From positions 24,183 through 88,182 of the forward strand of contig PBWO01000019.1 in NCBI GenBank assembly GCA_002727275.1: DNA of 64,000 bases. The letters run 5' to 3'. The number at the start of each line of letters is the position of its first letter. Within the stretch, counting starts at the first letter, position 1. The translations under genes and the position numbers were made by a program. The DNA is from Methanobacteriota archaeon. GTDB lineage: Archaea; Thermoplasmatota; Poseidoniia; Poseidoniales; Thalassarchaeaceae. Under the pieces are notes generated by a model. That model saw nothing but the letters and a program-made list of their open reading frames with translations, was not told where the DNA came from and ran no database searches. Below, piece after piece: positions 27,345-37,064 of the stretch.

Positions 27345-27413
27345 GATTTGGCCACGGGGTATACGACTTAGCATATACCGTAGATTCATGACTGATGGAT
27401 GCATGAGGCTACT

Positions 27414-27743
27414 ATGGGCGGAGTCTCAGATATTGAGCAGTTCCAAAGATGGTTACAGGCTCAATTGGCAATGTCGGAGAATATAGAAGACCCTTCTGAA
27501 CGAGAACGAGTGGAGATTCAGATAGAATCTGCTATTCAATTGACCATCCAATACCGCCAGATTATTGATGAACAGTCTGAATCGATTCCTTCACCATTCT
27601 CTGAAATGCCTTCTCCTGTCAGAGTAATTGATGACACAGGTCTAGAAAAGACCGAGGTTTCTGATTCATCACTTTGCGCTGGTTGCCAAGAACCAGTAAG
27701 TGGCGATCTCGACTTCTGCCCAGCTTGTGGTAAATATCGTTGA
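27414..27743 (+). CDS. Small zinc-ribbon protein, unknown
   Basis: About 109 residues: a helical N-terminal half (ERERVEIQIESAIQLTIQYR) and a C-terminal zinc ribbon CAGCQEPVSGDLDFCPACGKYR with two CxxC pairs. ATG 27399 is an alternative start five codons earlier. It diverges from IPK and abuts the stop of the convergent kptA gene without a gap. Such ribbons often mediate protein or nucleic-acid contacts, but the role here is unknown. Confidence 0.7.
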   Translation: MGGVSDIEQFQRWLQAQLAMSENIEDPSERERVEIQIESAIQLTIQYRQIIDEQSESIPSPFSEMPSPVRVIDDTGLEKTEVSDSSLCAGCQEPVSGDLDFCPACGKYR

Positions 27744-28433
27744 TTACTCTTCTTCGTCCCAATGTACTCTAGCCAACTCATATTCAGGATGGTCATTTGG
27801 AATCAGAGACAGATATTCAGCAGCAACATCATCGGCTAGGTAAACCGTAACGCCTGCATGCCAAATGGTATCACCCGAAGCCACCATACGAGCTGTATCT
27901 ACTTCTAGCAAAGATGGTAGTTTATGGTGAACATGCCCTGCTTCGGCAGCGGATCTAATATTTGCAGATAGATGAACATGCGCTCTACCGCTAGGCCTGA
28001 GTCCAACTTCAAGAAGATTCTCTGCCTCATCGGGAGCACAGGGGAAGAAGAGAGATTCCGGGATGTTATCAGTAGGTAGGTCGAGCTCAATTTCCACTGT
28101 GTGGCCATATGTTGCCCTAATCATATTTCCACGAACTTCGTATCTTCCCTTTGGGTCAGTTTCAGAGATAGCACGGAAGTGATGTGGTCGGAGCCAGTGA
28201 TATCTCCTCTTGTTTGAACCTTTGAACTGCCTAATGATATCCTTGAGGTCTATCCAACCGTTGATATCCATCTCTAGATCGAACTTTTCAGGTGCATGCC
28301 TCAAGACAAGAGCCAATCGCCTAGCTAGACTATCTCTCTCTCCAGTACGCATAATGAAACGTCCTTCGGAGTTGCATGCAGGACAAAGGTCATCATCTGC
28401 GTAGTAACCATGGTTTGTACATTCCCTAATCAT
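27744..28433 (-). CDS. kptA: RNA 2'-phosphotransferase KptA/Tpt1
   Basis: NAD-dependent enzyme that removes a 2'-phosphate from RNA, forming ADP-ribose 1'',2''-cyclic phosphate. The 229-residue protein has the family segments SLARRLALVLRHAPEKF and DINGWIDLKDII, GRYEVRGNMIRATYGH and RAHVHLSAN. An N-terminal zinc ribbon (CTNHGYYADDDLCPAC, residues 5-20) is added in front of the usual fold, as in some archaeal members. Confidence 0.94.
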   Translation of the reverse strand: MIRECTNHGYYADDDLCPACNSEGRFIMRTGERDSLARRLALVLRHAPEKFDLEMDINGWIDLKDIIRQFKGSNKRRYHWLRPHHFRAISETDPKGRYEVRGNMIRATYGHTVEIELDLPTDNIPESLFFPCAPDEAENLLEVGLRPSGRAHVHLSANIRSAAEAGHVHHKLPSLLEVDTARMVASGDTIWHAGVTVYLADDVAAEYLSLIPNDHPEYELARVHWDEEE

Positions 28434-28540
28434 TGTATCAAACCGTCGAGTAGCAAGCCTCTCAAGAACCCCTCGGTCGGTAACATCTGGTTCACTTCGC
28501 CATAGTCAATGGTTATGTGAGGCAACTCACTGGTGATGTC

Positions 28541-29674
28541 ATGGGCGCAGTTATTGTTGATTGGGCTAGATCCCCTTTTCAACGAGCTCACAAGGGTGAA
28601 TTACGCTCTGTGAGGCCTGACGACTTAGCAAGTCAAGTCATTAGTGGCTTAATGGACAGGAATGATATCGATAATTCACTGTTTGATGATATAATACTTG
28701 GATGCGCATATCCAGAAGCGGAACAAGGATACAATCTAGGACGTTTGGTAACTGCTCTTTCCGGTTTTCCCAATACGGTTCCAGGTGTGACAATCAATCG
28801 CCTGTGCGGTTCTTCAATGCATGCCGTTCTATCAGCCGCATCCAGTATCGAGTCTGGATGGGGTGACTGTTTCATGTGTACAGGAGTTGAATCAATGTCC
28901 CGAGTTAAGCGCAGAGGTTTCAATTGGAGTCCAAACCCCACTTTGAACGTAGATTGGCCTCAGGCGTATGTAGAGATGGGGGTGACGGCTGAGAACGTTG
29001 CAGAGAAATGGGCTATAACAAGGGAAGAGCAAGAGAAATTCGCTCTTAGTTCTCATATGAAGTCAGTATCCGCTCTTGAACAGGGTAATTTTGTAGATGA
29101 ATTGATTGAAATCCATTCGAATTCTCAAATCATCAAATCCGATGGGTGTATACGCCCCGAGACAACTATGGAAACGATGTCAGGCCTAAGGCCTGTGTTT
29201 TCTGACTCCGGTACTGTTACTGCAGCAACATCATCTCCACTGACTGACGGAGCAGCAGCGTTGATTGTTTGTAGTGAGGATTTCGCTTCTTCTAATAATC
29301 TGAGTCCATTAGCCCGCATCGTTTCAGGTGTAGTGACTGGGTGTAAACCCGAGCTTATGGGAATTGGACCAGTTTCTGCCACTAGGAAGTTGGTTGATAA
29401 TATTGGTTGGGATTTGGATTCAGTAGATGTTGTAGAACTCAATGAAGCATTCTCTTCCCAGAGTCTTGCTGTAATCTCAGAACTTAATCTAGATCCAGGC
29501 AGAGTAAATATCGATGGTGGAGCGATTTCAGTAGGGCACCCCCTCGGGGCTTCGGGTGCTAGAATTACTGGGAAGGCAGCTTCTCTACTAAACAGAACAG
29601 ATGGTACTAGAGCCATAGCAACAATGTGTATAGGTGGAGGCATGGGTATGGCAATCGCTCTTGAGAAAATCTAG
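28541..29674 (+). CDS. Thiolase (acetyl-CoA acyltransferase)
   Basis: Thiolase of 377 residues from ATG 28541 (MGAVIVDWARSPFQRA). The nucleophilic Cys is in NRLCGSSMHAV, the NEAF motif is present, GGAISVGHPLGASGAR carries the active-site His and CIGGGMGMA the second catalytic Cys. All catalytic residues are intact and the C-terminus is complete. It could act in fatty-acid oxidation or as acetoacetyl-CoA thiolase feeding mevalonate; the absence of an adjacent HMG-CoA synthase leaves this open. Its TAG overlaps the stop of the convergent membrane-protein gene. Confidence 0.94.
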   Translation: MGAVIVDWARSPFQRAHKGELRSVRPDDLASQVISGLMDRNDIDNSLFDDIILGCAYPEAEQGYNLGRLVTALSGFPNTVPGVTINRLCGSSMHAVLSAASSIESGWGDCFMCTGVESMSRVKRRGFNWSPNPTLNVDWPQAYVEMGVTAENVAEKWAITREEQEKFALSSHMKSVSALEQGNFVDELIEIHSNSQIIKSDGCIRPETTMETMSGLRPVFSDSGTVTAATSSPLTDGAAALIVCSEDFASSNNLSPLARIVSGVVTGCKPELMGIGPVSATRKLVDNIGWDLDSVDVVELNEAFSSQSLAVISELNLDPGRVNIDGGAISVGHPLGASGARITGKAASLLNRTDGTRAIATMCIGGGMGMAIALEKI

Positions 29675-30216
29675 TCGGCTAATACCAGTTTACTTCCGCA
29701 GTTTGGACATAAATCCTCAGTAGTCAATTTGGATGGAATTACTGCCAGGATGCTCTCGCATCCAGGGCACGTTGATAGAATCTCAGAATTCTCTCCGGCA
29801 TCAATAGTAGTGGAATGAGAATTATACCATGTTGTATATGCATCATTTCTCATTGTAGTCACTCTCCTAAGGCTAGAAACTCCCAGTAAAGTCAGAGCAA
29901 TTGGGAGCAAGAAGCTGCCTTCTGCTGTACTGACATGCGAATACAATCCCAGTATTCCAATTAGTAGGAGAAGTGAACCGGTTAGTGAGAGGTTTGCTAT
30001 GCCCACATTTAGGCCCCCGGAAGATTTTCGATGTAGCATGACAATAGAGACTGCACTTAGGGGGATGATTAGAAGAACGGCGAATAGAGCGAACAGAGTA
30101 ACTGTACTACCAGCCCCATTAAATCCAGTCATCAATAACAACAGTACCAGAATGGTATCAATAATTGAAAATCGAATAATATGCGCATGCAATCTGCTCA
30201 TCGGATCTCCGCTCAT
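29671..30216 (-). CDS. Membrane protein with C-terminal zinc ribbon, unknown
   Basis: The 181-residue protein has about four transmembrane helices in its first 115 residues (TILVLLLLMTGF, LFALFAVLLIIPLSAV, LSLTGSLLLLIGILGLY, FLLPIALTLLGV). It ends in a soluble tail with a zinc ribbon, CPGCES ... CPNCGSKLV. No family recognised. The combination of short membrane domain and ribbon is common in uncharacterised archaeal proteins. Confidence 0.7.
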   Translation of the reverse strand: MSGDPMSRLHAHIIRFSIIDTILVLLLLMTGFNGAGSTVTLFALFAVLLIIPLSAVSIVMLHRKSSGGLNVGIANLSLTGSLLLLIGILGLYSHVSTAEGSFLLPIALTLLGVSSLRRVTTMRNDAYTTWYNSHSTTIDAGENSEILSTCPGCESILAVIPSKLTTEDLCPNCGSKLVLAD

Positions 30217-30291
30217 GCACTCGGATTAGGGTCCAGCAGAAGAATTTTCATCTTGCGACGAACTCATGAATAGCGAGGTAGTCGCAATGCC

Positions 30292-31512
30292 GTGTCGTCC
30301 GACCTGGGAGTTGAAACTCATGGTGACTCGCTAGCTGGACGAAATGTCCTATTGGTAGTATCTGGAGGCATTGCAGCAGTTGAATCTGTGAAACTATCAA
30401 GGGAGATTCGGCGTCATGGTGCGAATCTTAGCATTATCATGACTAAGGATGCACACAAAGTCATCACACCTTTGGCCCTTTCATGGGCATCGTCTTCTCC
30501 CATTCTGACTGAATGGGACTCAGAGATGTCCCAATTGTCTCGATTTGACGGGGTTTTAGTTGCTCCAGCAACTCGAAACACCATCTCAAAGCATATTCAT
30601 GGTGTTATGGACTCTCCTGCTTTGATGGCTCTATCCGCAGCTAGAGGTAGCAGAACACCAATACTTTTCGTCCCATCTATGCATTCTGACTTATTCGATG
30701 ACCCTGTAACAACTGAATTACTCGACTCATTAATGGATGAGGGTTCTGATATCGTATTGAATGAATTTTCAGAGGGCCGTTTGAAGCAACCCAATCACAT
30801 TCAAATCGTAGCCAATCTAGGTCGTTGCATAAACAAACATCTTCCTAATAGGAAGAAGGTTGCAATCACTCTGGGTGCAAACCGTGCCCCAATTGACTCA
30901 GTTAGAGCCATTCAGAATGCATCATCTGGGGCAACCGGGTGGAGAATAGCCGAGCACTTGTATAGAATGGGCCATGATGTTGTATGCATTGCCGGAGTAA
31001 CTTCTTCATCCTCTAACTTCGTTTTACCTTCAGTAATTCGAGCAGGTACTCCTGCAGCCATGCTTACTGCTTGTTTGGATGTAGCATCAGGCATGGACAT
31101 TTGGATAGATGATAGTGAGAGCAAACCGGATGCTTGGATCCACGCTGCTGCTGTACTCGATTACTATACCGATCCTATCTCGGGTAAGAAGCCCAGCGGA
31201 GATTCAGATTGGAGACTTCAATTGGCCCCAGGCCCAAAGCATATCGATGAGATTTCTCACTTATCCAAAGATTGTGTACGAATAGGATTCAAACTAGAAG
31301 TAGACGTTTCTGTTGATGAACTTCTGAATAGAGCAGCCGCTCAGATAGATCGTCTAGGAACAGATGCTTGTGTTGCCAATCTGAAGGATGAGGTTCACGA
31401 TCCTAATACACCAAGGGGGCGAGTTGTTCTTCCTAACGGCGAAGTTCTCGAAATGCTAGATGATGTTGAATTGTGTCGCACCATTGAGTCGCTATTGCAC
31501 ATTCGCGACTAG
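30292..31512 (+). CDS. coaBC: CoaBC, phosphopantothenoylcysteine synthetase/decarboxylase
   Basis: Bifunctional coenzyme A biosynthesis flavoprotein (Dfp). It starts at GTG 30292, as no ATG lies near the conserved NVLLVVSGGIAAVES strand. The CoaC half has VLVAPATRNTISK and VPSMH; the CoaB half has RAIQNASSGATGWRIAEHL, AAAVLDYYT and KKPSG. The position expected to hold the CoaC catalytic His (before the VAPAT strand) reads SEMSQLSRFDG, with no His that I can align, so decarboxylase activity deserves checking. The 406-residue length is normal. ProRS follows 14 bases later. Confidence 0.9.
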   Translation: MSSDLGVETHGDSLAGRNVLLVVSGGIAAVESVKLSREIRRHGANLSIIMTKDAHKVITPLALSWASSSPILTEWDSEMSQLSRFDGVLVAPATRNTISKHIHGVMDSPALMALSAARGSRTPILFVPSMHSDLFDDPVTTELLDSLMDEGSDIVLNEFSEGRLKQPNHIQIVANLGRCINKHLPNRKKVAITLGANRAPIDSVRAIQNASSGATGWRIAEHLYRMGHDVVCIAGVTSSSSNFVLPSVIRAGTPAAMLTACLDVASGMDIWIDDSESKPDAWIHAAAVLDYYTDPISGKKPSGDSDWRLQLAPGPKHIDEISHLSKDCVRIGFKLEVDVSVDELLNRAAAQIDRLGTDACVANLKDEVHDPNTPRGRVVLPNGEVLEMLDDVELCRTIESLLHIRD

Positions 31513-31526
31513 ACATTGGCATTACA

Positions 31527-33080
31527 TTGAAGCACACTCCACCTTCGCCACCATTCGTGAGCGGTCCTAAGAAGGCTAAGCGGGGTATACCCAACAAGTC
31601 TGATTTCAATGCGTGGTATCCAGCTATAGTTGAGATTGCTGACTTAGTTGACAAGAGGTACCCAATAAAGGGTATGGACGTCTGGAAGCCATATGGACTC
31701 AAGTCGATGAACCTGATTGATGGACTTGCACGAAGGGAAATGGCACGAACGGGTCATGAAGAGCACCGTTTCCCATTATTAGTTCCAGAGGATCTACTCG
31801 AAAAAGAGAACAGACTCGTTTCTAGACTGAAGGCGGCAAGGGCTGCGGGTGTAGACCCTAATGAGCTCAGGATTGACGAAGAAGAATCGGGGTTCAAGAA
31901 AGAAGTATACTGGGTAACTAAGGGCGGTGAGAACGAACTGGAAATACCCATGTTCCTGAGGCCAACATCTGAAACACCGATGTACACAATGTTCGCTTTA
32001 TGGGTACGAAGTCACGCTGATCTGCCATTGAAGACATTCCAGATTGTCAACACATTCCGATATGAGACTAAGCAGACACGCTCTTTCATACGGGTCAGGG
32101 AAATTCATTTCTTCGAGGCTCATACAGTGCACGCAAATAAGGAAGGAGCAGATGCCCAAATAGAAGAAGATGCAGATATGGTCCAATCCATAATGCATGA
32201 CCTATGCCTACCTAGCCTAGTTTCAAAGAGGCCAGTATGGGATACTTTTCCAGGGGCTTGGTACACTAAGGCCGCCGATGTCATTATGCCGAATGGCAGA
32301 ACATTACAAGTCGCTACATATCACCACTACAAGGATCAGTGGGCTGGTGCATTTGACTTGACATACGAAGACTCAGACGGCTCAACTAAACCATGCCATC
32401 AGACCACATTTGGAATGTCAGAGAGGCTCTTGGGTGCAGTTGTTGGAATGCACGGTGATGACAATGGACTAATCATGCCTCCTGCGGTTGCCCCAATTCA
32501 AATTGTAATTATGCCCATTGCTCAGCATGTAGATCCTAATGTCATGAAAGCTGTTCATGCTTTGAGTGATGAGTTGAATACTGCAGGATTCAGAGTACAT
32601 GTAGATGAACGTGACTTGAGGCCCGGTGCTAAGCACTTCGACTGGGAGATTAAAGGAGTCCCCCTAAGGGTCGAGATCGGACCAAGAGATTTGGCATCTA
32701 GCTCATGCTTAGTCTCGATTAGGACCGGAGGAAAGGAACAATTGCCATTGGATGGTTTCAATAATTCCGCACGGAAACTACTCGACTCCATGGCTTCCAC
32801 TTTACGCTCCAATGCGCAAACTATTGCTGACGGGTTGGTACATACATTCCCTGGATTCGTTAAAGGCGATGATGACACTCTAATTGTTAATGAGCCAATT
32901 GTGGACGGATTTGTATACGAGTTGGCATTTGATGGCTCTGACTCTGATGCAGAAATTCTTGAGAAGTCTACAGGACTAACTTTGTTGGGCGAGTCGGATA
33001 CTCCTTTCCCTGAGCCTACTCCCTGCGCTGTAACTGGTAAACTCACAACTCGTAGGCAACACATCGCTAGGATGTATTAA
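31527..33080 (+). CDS. proS: Prolyl-tRNA synthetase, archaeal type
   Basis: Class II synthetase charging tRNA-Pro. The 517-residue protein contains KPYGLKSMNLIDG, RPTSETPMYTMF (motif 2 region), FRYETKQTRSFIRVREIHFFEAHT and GMHGDDNGLIMPP (motif 3 area), and ends in the archaeal-type zinc-like C-terminal domain and TRRQHIARMY. The start is TTG 31527, because the N-terminal KHTPPSPPF region precedes any ATG. Its TAA is directly followed by the stop of a convergent gene. Confidence 0.96.
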   Translation: MKHTPPSPPFVSGPKKAKRGIPNKSDFNAWYPAIVEIADLVDKRYPIKGMDVWKPYGLKSMNLIDGLARREMARTGHEEHRFPLLVPEDLLEKENRLVSRLKAARAAGVDPNELRIDEEESGFKKEVYWVTKGGENELEIPMFLRPTSETPMYTMFALWVRSHADLPLKTFQIVNTFRYETKQTRSFIRVREIHFFEAHTVHANKEGADAQIEEDADMVQSIMHDLCLPSLVSKRPVWDTFPGAWYTKAADVIMPNGRTLQVATYHHYKDQWAGAFDLTYEDSDGSTKPCHQTTFGMSERLLGAVVGMHGDDNGLIMPPAVAPIQIVIMPIAQHVDPNVMKAVHALSDELNTAGFRVHVDERDLRPGAKHFDWEIKGVPLRVEIGPRDLASSSCLVSIRTGGKEQLPLDGFNNSARKLLDSMASTLRSNAQTIADGLVHTFPGFVKGDDDTLIVNEPIVDGFVYELAFDGSDSDAEILEKSTGLTLLGESDTPFPEPTPCAVTGKLTTRRQHIARMY

Positions 33081-33953
33081 TCATCCAGACTTTCGCCTAA
33101 ATCCTGTTAACGAAAATATTGCAAATAGCATCAATAGTGCCCCATCCAACAAATCACCAGAGCCAGAAGGAGCCCAAGAAGCTAATTCCTCATATTCTGC
33201 AATTTCACTCCAAATTAGACGAGGGTTTTCTTCGCAATTTGATGAATCTTCAATGGTAGACATAGTCTCAATTGTCAATTCATCTTCACAAGCATTAGAA
33301 CTGTCAATTACGGTCTGATTTTCATATAATGTAGAAATGTAACACCAAGGTGACTGCTGAATAGTCCTACTTTCGGAGTGAATGTAGGTGCTTTGAGAGG
33401 ACCAATTAAACCAATTTGAATCAACAATTGTATGAGAGCCATTCTCAGAAATAGTCCATTCTACAGAATATTGTGCAGTTTCCTCTAGATTAGTGGCAGT
33501 CCAAGTGACATGCAGAACATCTCCTTGAAGGTTTGATTGAGTGTTGAATTCTAGAGGCAGATCTGTCGGAGGATCTTCGCAAAGGTCAACGATCGAGCCG
33601 ATTCCGACTAGTAAATTGAAACTCACAATTGCTAGACCCAGGAGGCCTACAAAGAATGGAAACCTAGAGCTATTTTTCTGAGGCAATACTACGGTTTCAG
33701 AGTTTTCTGGCTCATCTGGTAACTCAACTTCGAGATTATTTCCATTTACGTAGTCAGGATTTTCAAAAGTTGCAGTAGGGACTACAGGGGCGGCTATACC
33801 CATCTCATCCAATGCTTCTCTGCCATAGATCCTCTCTGCGAGCGAATACAACTCAGGATCTTCTTCTACCTCGGAAGGTTCAACAGTTCCATCGAGCAAT
33901 CCTTTGACCTTATCCGCGTCATTCACGGTTGAGTGCCGATGCATATCATTCAT
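33081..33953 (-). CDS. Membrane-anchored extracellular protein, unknown
   Basis: The 290-residue protein has an acidic cytoplasmic N-terminal part with ELYSLAERIYGREALDEMG, a transmembrane helix at about 99-122 and an external Thr/Ser/Asn-rich beta-like domain with several cysteines. At the C-terminus PSGSGD is followed by a hydrophobic stretch (LLDGALLMLFAIFSLTG) and FRRK. That last arrangement resembles the tripartite signals cut by archaeosortases, although the motif does not match one I know. Function unknown. Confidence 0.7.
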   Translation of the reverse strand: MNDMHRHSTVNDADKVKGLLDGTVEPSEVEEDPELYSLAERIYGREALDEMGIAAPVVPTATFENPDYVNGNNLEVELPDEPENSETVVLPQKNSSRFPFFVGLLGLAIVSFNLLVGIGSIVDLCEDPPTDLPLEFNTQSNLQGDVLHVTWTATNLEETAQYSVEWTISENGSHTIVDSNWFNWSSQSTYIHSESRTIQQSPWCYISTLYENQTVIDSSNACEDELTIETMSTIEDSSNCEENPRLIWSEIAEYEELASWAPSGSGDLLDGALLMLFAIFSLTGFRRKSG

Positions 33954-33983
33954 GAATCAAACGCTAAGAAAATATTCTAGAGG

Positions 33984-34931
33984 CTATTTCCTAGATATTG
34001 AGCGACGTGCGGCCTGCACGATATCATCAACAGTCAATCCCATAGTACGCATAAGGTCCGATGTAGAGCCACTTTGTCCGAATGTATCCCTGACTCCAAC
34101 CATTTCTAGCGGAGCAGATACATTAGTCGCGAGGTATTCTGACACTGCCCCACCCAACCCTCCAATAACAGAGTGATCTTCCGCGGTAACTAAACATCCA
34201 CAAGATTCAATCTGTTTCTGAATTAATTTAGAATCTAAAGGCTTCAAAGTATGCATATCTACGACTGAAGCACTAATTCCTTCAGCAGCAAGTATTTCGG
34301 CAGCATTCATTGCTTCAATTACCATTACTCCGCAAGAAATGATGCATACATCTTCTCCATTCTTAATCAGTGAACCCTTTCCTATCCTTAATTGGGCTAC
34401 AGATTCTTCATTGTATATCCGAGGAGTTTTGTTCCTAGCCGTTCTCATATATGTGGCTCCATCATGATCAACCAATTGTACGGTTAATTCTTCTGCAGAT
34501 AAATCGTCAGATGGAGTTATGACTGACATTCCCGGTATAGTTCTGTAGATGGCTAAGTCTTCAATTGATTGAGCACTGCTACCATCGGTACCGGTGTGAA
34601 TTCCTCCGTGGCTACCACAGATATGGACCGTGATTTCAGGCCTAGCTATCCCATTCCTAACTTGTTCAAATGCTCGCTCTGTAAAAATAGCAAAGGTACT
34701 GGCAAACGGGATCTTGCCAGATGATGCCATACCGGCAGCAACCAGCATCATGTTTTGTTCTGCAATTCCCATTGAGAATGTCCTATCGGGAAATTCTGTT
34801 CTAAAATGACATGATTTGGTGGATTTTCCTAAATCCGCTTCTAGTACTACGACTCTTGGATCTGATGCCAGTCGGAGTAGACCCTTTCCATATCCATCTC
34901 TGGATGCACCTCCCGATGACGGAGCACTCAT
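33984..34931 (-). CDS. tktB: Transketolase, C-terminal subunit
   Basis: Pyrimidine-binding and C-terminal half of a split transketolase. The 315-residue protein has VLEADLGKSTKSCHF, FSMGIAEQNMMLVAAGMA with the catalytic Glu that activates thiamine diphosphate, and the C-terminal VTAEDHSVIGGLGGAV. It overlaps the N-terminal subunit gene by four bases (ATGA), consistent with stoichiometric production. The enzyme interconverts pentose and other sugar phosphates. Confidence 0.95.
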   Translation of the reverse strand: MSAPSSGGASRDGYGKGLLRLASDPRVVVLEADLGKSTKSCHFRTEFPDRTFSMGIAEQNMMLVAAGMASSGKIPFASTFAIFTERAFEQVRNGIARPEITVHICGSHGGIHTGTDGSSAQSIEDLAIYRTIPGMSVITPSDDLSAEELTVQLVDHDGATYMRTARNKTPRIYNEESVAQLRIGKGSLIKNGEDVCIISCGVMVIEAMNAAEILAAEGISASVVDMHTLKPLDSKLIQKQIESCGCLVTAEDHSVIGGLGGAVSEYLATNVSAPLEMVGVRDTFGQSGSTSDLMRTMGLTVDDIVQAARRSISRK

Positions 34932-35758
34932 TTTAACTCCTCCAGTGCTAATGCTAACTCCTGATCATTTGGTGCTTTACCATGAAATGAGGGATTATTT
35001 TCCATGAATGATACTACCTTTCCTTTGACAGTATTTGCTACAATAGCAGCGGGGCCGGAATTATGTGATTCGGCCCATTGTAAAGCATCAACAATTTCTT
35101 TCATTGAATGACCATCAATCTCTTTGACAGTCCAACCAAAGGAAGATAATTTAGCAGCCACATCTCCTACCTCCATCTGTAGGTGGACGAAATCATCATT
35201 CTGGATTCTATTCCTATCAATAATCACATTCAAATTACCAAGAGCATGGAAATCGGCAGCCATGAAGGCTTCCCAAACCTCTCCTTCTTGAATCTCCCCA
35301 TCACCAAGCATGACCCATATATTTCTCTCACTGTCATCCATTCTAGCGGCGAGGGCACAACCTAGGCCAAAAGACAGTCCCATTCCGAGACTACCGGCAG
35401 AGAAATCCACACCATCAGTCCATTTCATGTCGACATGACCCTGACAAACCGAGCCTAGTTCTCTAAATGACATCAAGTCACTTTCGTCAAGATATCCTAT
35501 CTCATGCAATATAGAATAAACAGCGGGACTAGCATGACCTTTACTCATGATGAATCGGTCTCGATCGAACCAATTCGAATCATTGAGATCAATTTTCATC
35601 CTAGTTCCATACAAAGCGGCGAGTAAATCTATTGCAGACAATGAACCGCCAGGGTGGCCCGAATTAGCAGCATGCGTCATTTTAACAATACTTACTCTAC
35701 ATCGCCGGGCCATATCATCCAATGCTTGCAAATCTAGCCCCATCCCCCCATTGCGCAT
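34928..35758 (-). CDS. tktA: Transketolase, N-terminal subunit
   Basis: Thiamine-diphosphate-binding half of the split transketolase. The 276-residue protein has AANSGHPGGSLSAIDLLAALYG, MSKGHASPAVY and the ThDP/Mg motif GDGEIQEGEVWEA ... NLNVIIDRN. It ends just past the FHGKAPN segment, the usual split point. A second in-frame Met lies five codons in (35743). It diverges from mqnE. Confidence 0.95.
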   Translation of the reverse strand: MRNGGMGLDLQALDDMARRCRVSIVKMTHAANSGHPGGSLSAIDLLAALYGTRMKIDLNDSNWFDRDRFIMSKGHASPAVYSILHEIGYLDESDLMSFRELGSVCQGHVDMKWTDGVDFSAGSLGMGLSFGLGCALAARMDDSERNIWVMLGDGEIQEGEVWEAFMAADFHALGNLNVIIDRNRIQNDDFVHLQMEVGDVAAKLSSFGWTVKEIDGHSMKEIVDALQWAESHNSGPAAIVANTVKGKVVSFMENNPSFHGKAPNDQELALALEELK

Positions 35759-35875
35759 GATACCAAACAGGTAGTTTGGCTATTGATGGTTTCCAGCATG
35801 AACATACATTCAAGAAGAGTCATAGTTGAATTAAAATTGCATGGCATGTACCAAGTAATGAGGGGGAGTAAACGG

Positions 35876-37060
35876 ATGTCAGATGACGATTGGAGGCAAC
35901 GCCTATCTAGAATTGAAATACCAATTTCTGTTTCCTCTAATCAATTCGTAAAATCATGTCTTGACAAGTTAATCAAGACTGGTAGACTTTCCAAAAATGA
36001 CGGGATCAATTTGATGCTTGAACCATCTCTTGTTAGTGTCACTTCGTTAGCAAACATGGTCAAACTAGCTAGACATTCTGATAATGTATTCTACAATCGA
36101 AATCTGCATATCAATACTACAAATATCTGTACACTTGCATGTAGATTCTGTGCATTCCGTAAAGGACCTAAACACGATGATGCTTACGAGATGATGCCGA
36201 ATGAATACATTGAAAGAATCTCTCCTGTTGCTTCTGAAATTGATGAAGTCCATTCTGTAGGTGGTTTACATCCTGATTGGAAAGTCGAGCATTATGCTAA
36301 GATATACTCTACTATCAAGAATGAATTTCCTCATATACATATCAAGTCATTAACAGCGATAGAGATAATACACATTTCAAAAAGATCCGGGATTTCTATT
36401 GCCAAGACATTAGAGATTCTAAATGAATCAGGACTAGATTCCATACCGGGCGGAGGAGCAGAAATTCTAGTCGATTCTGTGAGAGATAGGATTTGTCGTG
36501 GTAAAGAGTCATCTAATGAGTATCTGGAGGTTCATGCAACAGCGCACAAACTTGGTATCCCTACAAATTGTACAATGCTCTTTGGTACTGTTGAATCCAC
36601 CGAAGAACGCATTCAGCATTTGATTCGTTTGCGTAATCAACAAGACACAACCAGTGGTTTCCAATGCTTTGTACCATACCCCTACTTACCAGATTTTTCT
36701 CGCCTTCCAGAAGCGCAATTAGCAACTTCGAGTGAAGTAGTAAGAATGATTGCAGTATCTCGTCTCATGTTGGACAATATTCCCCATATCAAGGCGTATA
36801 GGATGAATTTGGGCGATCATCTCTCTGCAATCTGTCTTAATGCTGGTGCCGATGATATCGACGGAACCGTAGGCCATGAGGAAATCATGCACGATGCTGG
36901 TAGCACGACTAGACTTGATACATCTGAGGCAGAGTTGGTCAGATTGATTATGTCATCGAACTCAACACCGATTAGACGAAACTCTACTTATGATCATTTC
37001 ATCGAGGTTGAATCCGATTTTAATGGACTAAGAATAAATCTTCCAGTAAATAGTTGGTGA
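35876..37060 (+). CDS. mqnE: Aminofutalosine synthase (radical SAM)
   Basis: Radical SAM enzyme of the futalosine menaquinone pathway, joining SAM-derived adenosine to 3-enolpyruvyl-benzoate. From ATG 35876 (394 residues) the cluster motif CTLACRFC has cysteines at 85, 89 and 92. Diagnostic segments are HSVGGLHPDW, HIKSLTAIEI, SIPGGGAEILVD, GADDIDGTVGHEEI and HDAGS. The start is supported by a Shine-Dalgarno-like AGGGGGAG at 35861-35868; upstream in-frame starts (35858, 35786) lack one. It is followed four bases later by mqnA. Confidence 0.92.
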   Translation: MSDDDWRQRLSRIEIPISVSSNQFVKSCLDKLIKTGRLSKNDGINLMLEPSLVSVTSLANMVKLARHSDNVFYNRNLHINTTNICTLACRFCAFRKGPKHDDAYEMMPNEYIERISPVASEIDEVHSVGGLHPDWKVEHYAKIYSTIKNEFPHIHIKSLTAIEIIHISKRSGISIAKTLEILNESGLDSIPGGGAEILVDSVRDRICRGKESSNEYLEVHATAHKLGIPTNCTMLFGTVESTEERIQHLIRLRNQQDTTSGFQCFVPYPYLPDFSRLPEAQLATSSEVVRMIAVSRLMLDNIPHIKAYRMNLGDHLSAICLNAGADDIDGTVGHEEIMHDAGSTTRLDTSEAELVRLIMSSNSTPIRRNSTYDHFIEVESDFNGLRINLPVNSW

Positions 37061-37064
37061 AATT

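Noticed and set aside
29671-30216. Zinc-ribbon membrane protein as part of the thiolase pathway
   Set aside because: It is convergent with the thiolase and shares only the stop-codon overlap; there is no functional motif.
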